Positions 24,481 to 25,014 of a DNA stretch of 25,014 nucleotides are shown one piece after another (the stretch's first letter is position 1; the number at the start of each line of letters is the position of its first letter). The stretch spans positions 7,077 to 32,090 of the forward strand of contig DAFX01000098.1 in NCBI GenBank assembly GCA_002495535.1. The letters run 5' to 3'. Source of the DNA: Euryarchaeota archaeon UBA433 (GTDB lineage Archaea > Thermoplasmatota > Poseidoniia > Poseidoniales > Poseidoniaceae). The translations under genes were made by a program, and so were the position numbers. The notes under the pieces are model-generated. The model ran no database searches, was not told the DNA's origin, and was given only the letters and a program-made list of their open reading frames with translations.

Positions 24481-24486
24481 AATAAA
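24481..24486 (-). promoter_or_regulatory. TATA box of the winged-helix-like gene
   Basis: TTTATT on the minus strand, centred 27 bases before the ATG at 24456, so the transcript should be leaderless. No Shine-Dalgarno sequence is seen before this ATG. Confidence 0.5.
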
Positions 24487-24567
24487 CCACTCCAACGGGG
24501 GGAATCCTCGAAAGGAGGTGCCACGGAGTTTATGAGGGGTGTACAGAGGCGCATAAACGGGGAGAAC

Positions 24568-25014
24568 ATGGCACGCCAACTCATCAACATTGAAGGCGTC
24601 GACCGAAGTTTTGGCCCCGTCGATGTGCTCGTCGACATCAACCTCCTCGTCCAAGACGGTGACCGCATAGGAATTGTTGGTCACAACGGTGCTGGAAAAA
24701 CAACCTTGCTCAACACGATCAGCGAACAGTCTCAGGACGTAGGCGACATCGATTATGCGCCGGGGATCCGAATTGCTTACCTCACTCAAATCCGTGACAT
24801 TGACCCCGAATCAACCATTGAAGAGGAACTTGGGCGGAAAGGTCGACAATTCCAGGAACTTGAAGAAGAAATTGCGGGTATTGAAGCACAAATGGCCGAT
24901 CCTGCATTTTATGACGGCGACTGGGAAGGCGTCATGGAACGGTACAGCGAACTGCAACAAACCCTTGGCGCAAGCGGCGGCGGTAATGTCGCCAGTATCG
25001 CTAAAGCGACCTTG
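24568..25014 (+). CDS. ABC-F family ATPase, N-terminal part (cut by window edge)
   Basis: ABC-F proteins are soluble twin-ATPase factors that act on ribosomes or translation and have no membrane domain. The 149 residues present begin with LINIEGVDRSFGP, then Walker A GHNGAGKTT (about 38-46) and the Q-loop segment IAYLTQ. A long charged helical insertion rich in Glu and Gln (about 84-130) follows, as in the first ABC domain of Uup/EttA-type proteins. The rest, including signature and Walker B, lies beyond the window. GGGGAG 3 bases upstream supports 24568. An in-frame ATG at 24532, preceded by GGAGGTG at 24514-24520, is a real alternative adding 12 residues. It diverges from the winged-helix-like gene. 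Confidence 0.85.
   Translation, partial: MARQLINIEGVDRSFGPVDVLVDINLLVQDGDRIGIVGHNGAGKTTLLNTISEQSQDVGDIDYAPGIRIAYLTQIRDIDPESTIEEELGRKGRQFQELEEEIAGIEAQMADPAFYDGDWEGVMERYSELQQTLGASGGGNVASIAKATL

Noticed and set aside
24457..24789. N-terminal extension of the winged-helix-like frame on the minus strand
   Set aside because: It is antisense to the clear ABC-F Walker A region. The TATA box and ATG at 24456 explain the gene without it.
1..25014. CRISPR arrays, tRNA genes, insertion sequences and phage genes
   Set aside because: I looked for evenly spaced repeats, cloverleaf-like segments, transposase motifs and integrase motifs in the gaps and saw none. Gaps are nearly all shorter than about 125 bases.

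Overview
The window looks like a piece of a planktonic marine euryarchaeal genome, most likely Marine Group II (Candidatus Poseidoniales) or a close relative. This rests on gene content and signals, not on a database match. Archaeal information-processing families are present: an NMD3-type ribosome factor, an exosome Csl4 subunit, a METTL5-like methyltransferase and a radical SAM enzyme with a C-terminal helix-hairpin-helix. Archaeal-style signals are also present, namely GGTG-type ribosome binding sites and TATA boxes about 25-30 bases before start codons (leaderless mRNAs). Alongside these are heme handling for aerobic metabolism, acyl-CoA activation and a very large secreted protease, which fit an aerobic heterotroph. 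Coding density is very high. No stretch over about 300 bases lacks a gene, and I see no tRNA, rRNA, CRISPR array, insertion sequence or phage gene.

Left block, minus strand (1-6053). A subtilisin-like protease of more than 1,637 residues runs off the left edge. It has a signal peptide, prodomain, S8 catalytic domain, CARDB/Ig-like repeats, one membrane anchor, and a cytoplasmic Pro-rich tail ending in a zinc ribbon. Upstream on the same strand lies a rhomboid intramembrane protease that also ends in a zinc-ribbon-like tail. Diverging from it (6141-8281) is a heme export/cytochrome c maturation cluster: a CcmA ATPase fused to a membrane domain, CcmC, and a 59-residue CcmD-like protein. NMD3 and a bifunctional phosphoglucose/phosphomannose isomerase follow, overlapping by 4 bases.

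Middle block (10537-16919). A LytM/M23-type peptidase on the minus strand appears to start head-to-head with a polytopic GT-C-like membrane protein, the two start codons sharing one CATG. Next come a GT2 glycosyltransferase, aspartate-semialdehyde dehydrogenase, an unrecognised 365-residue acidic/Pro-rich protein and a 68-residue zinc ribbon protein. The surface-polymer genes (GT-C, GT2 and perhaps M23) probably work together on cell-envelope glycans or glycoproteins.

Right block (16925-25014). RNA-related genes cluster here: a METTL5-like rRNA methyltransferase, an exosome Csl4 protein fused to two RRM domains with a basic Gly-rich tail, and the radical SAM/HhH enzyme. Then come a SMUG1-like uracil-DNA glycosylase, a long-chain acyl-CoA synthetase, a small two-helix membrane protein, a small winged-helix-like protein on the minus strand, and the start of an ABC-F ATPase cut by the right edge.

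The most noteworthy item is the Csl4-RRM-RRM fusion, an exosome cap subunit carrying eukaryote-style RNA-recognition modules, which are uncommon in archaea. Other points of interest are the paired zinc-ribbon-tailed membrane proteases, the fused CcmA membrane protein, the SMUG1-type repair enzyme and an M23 peptidase in a lineage that should lack peptidoglycan.
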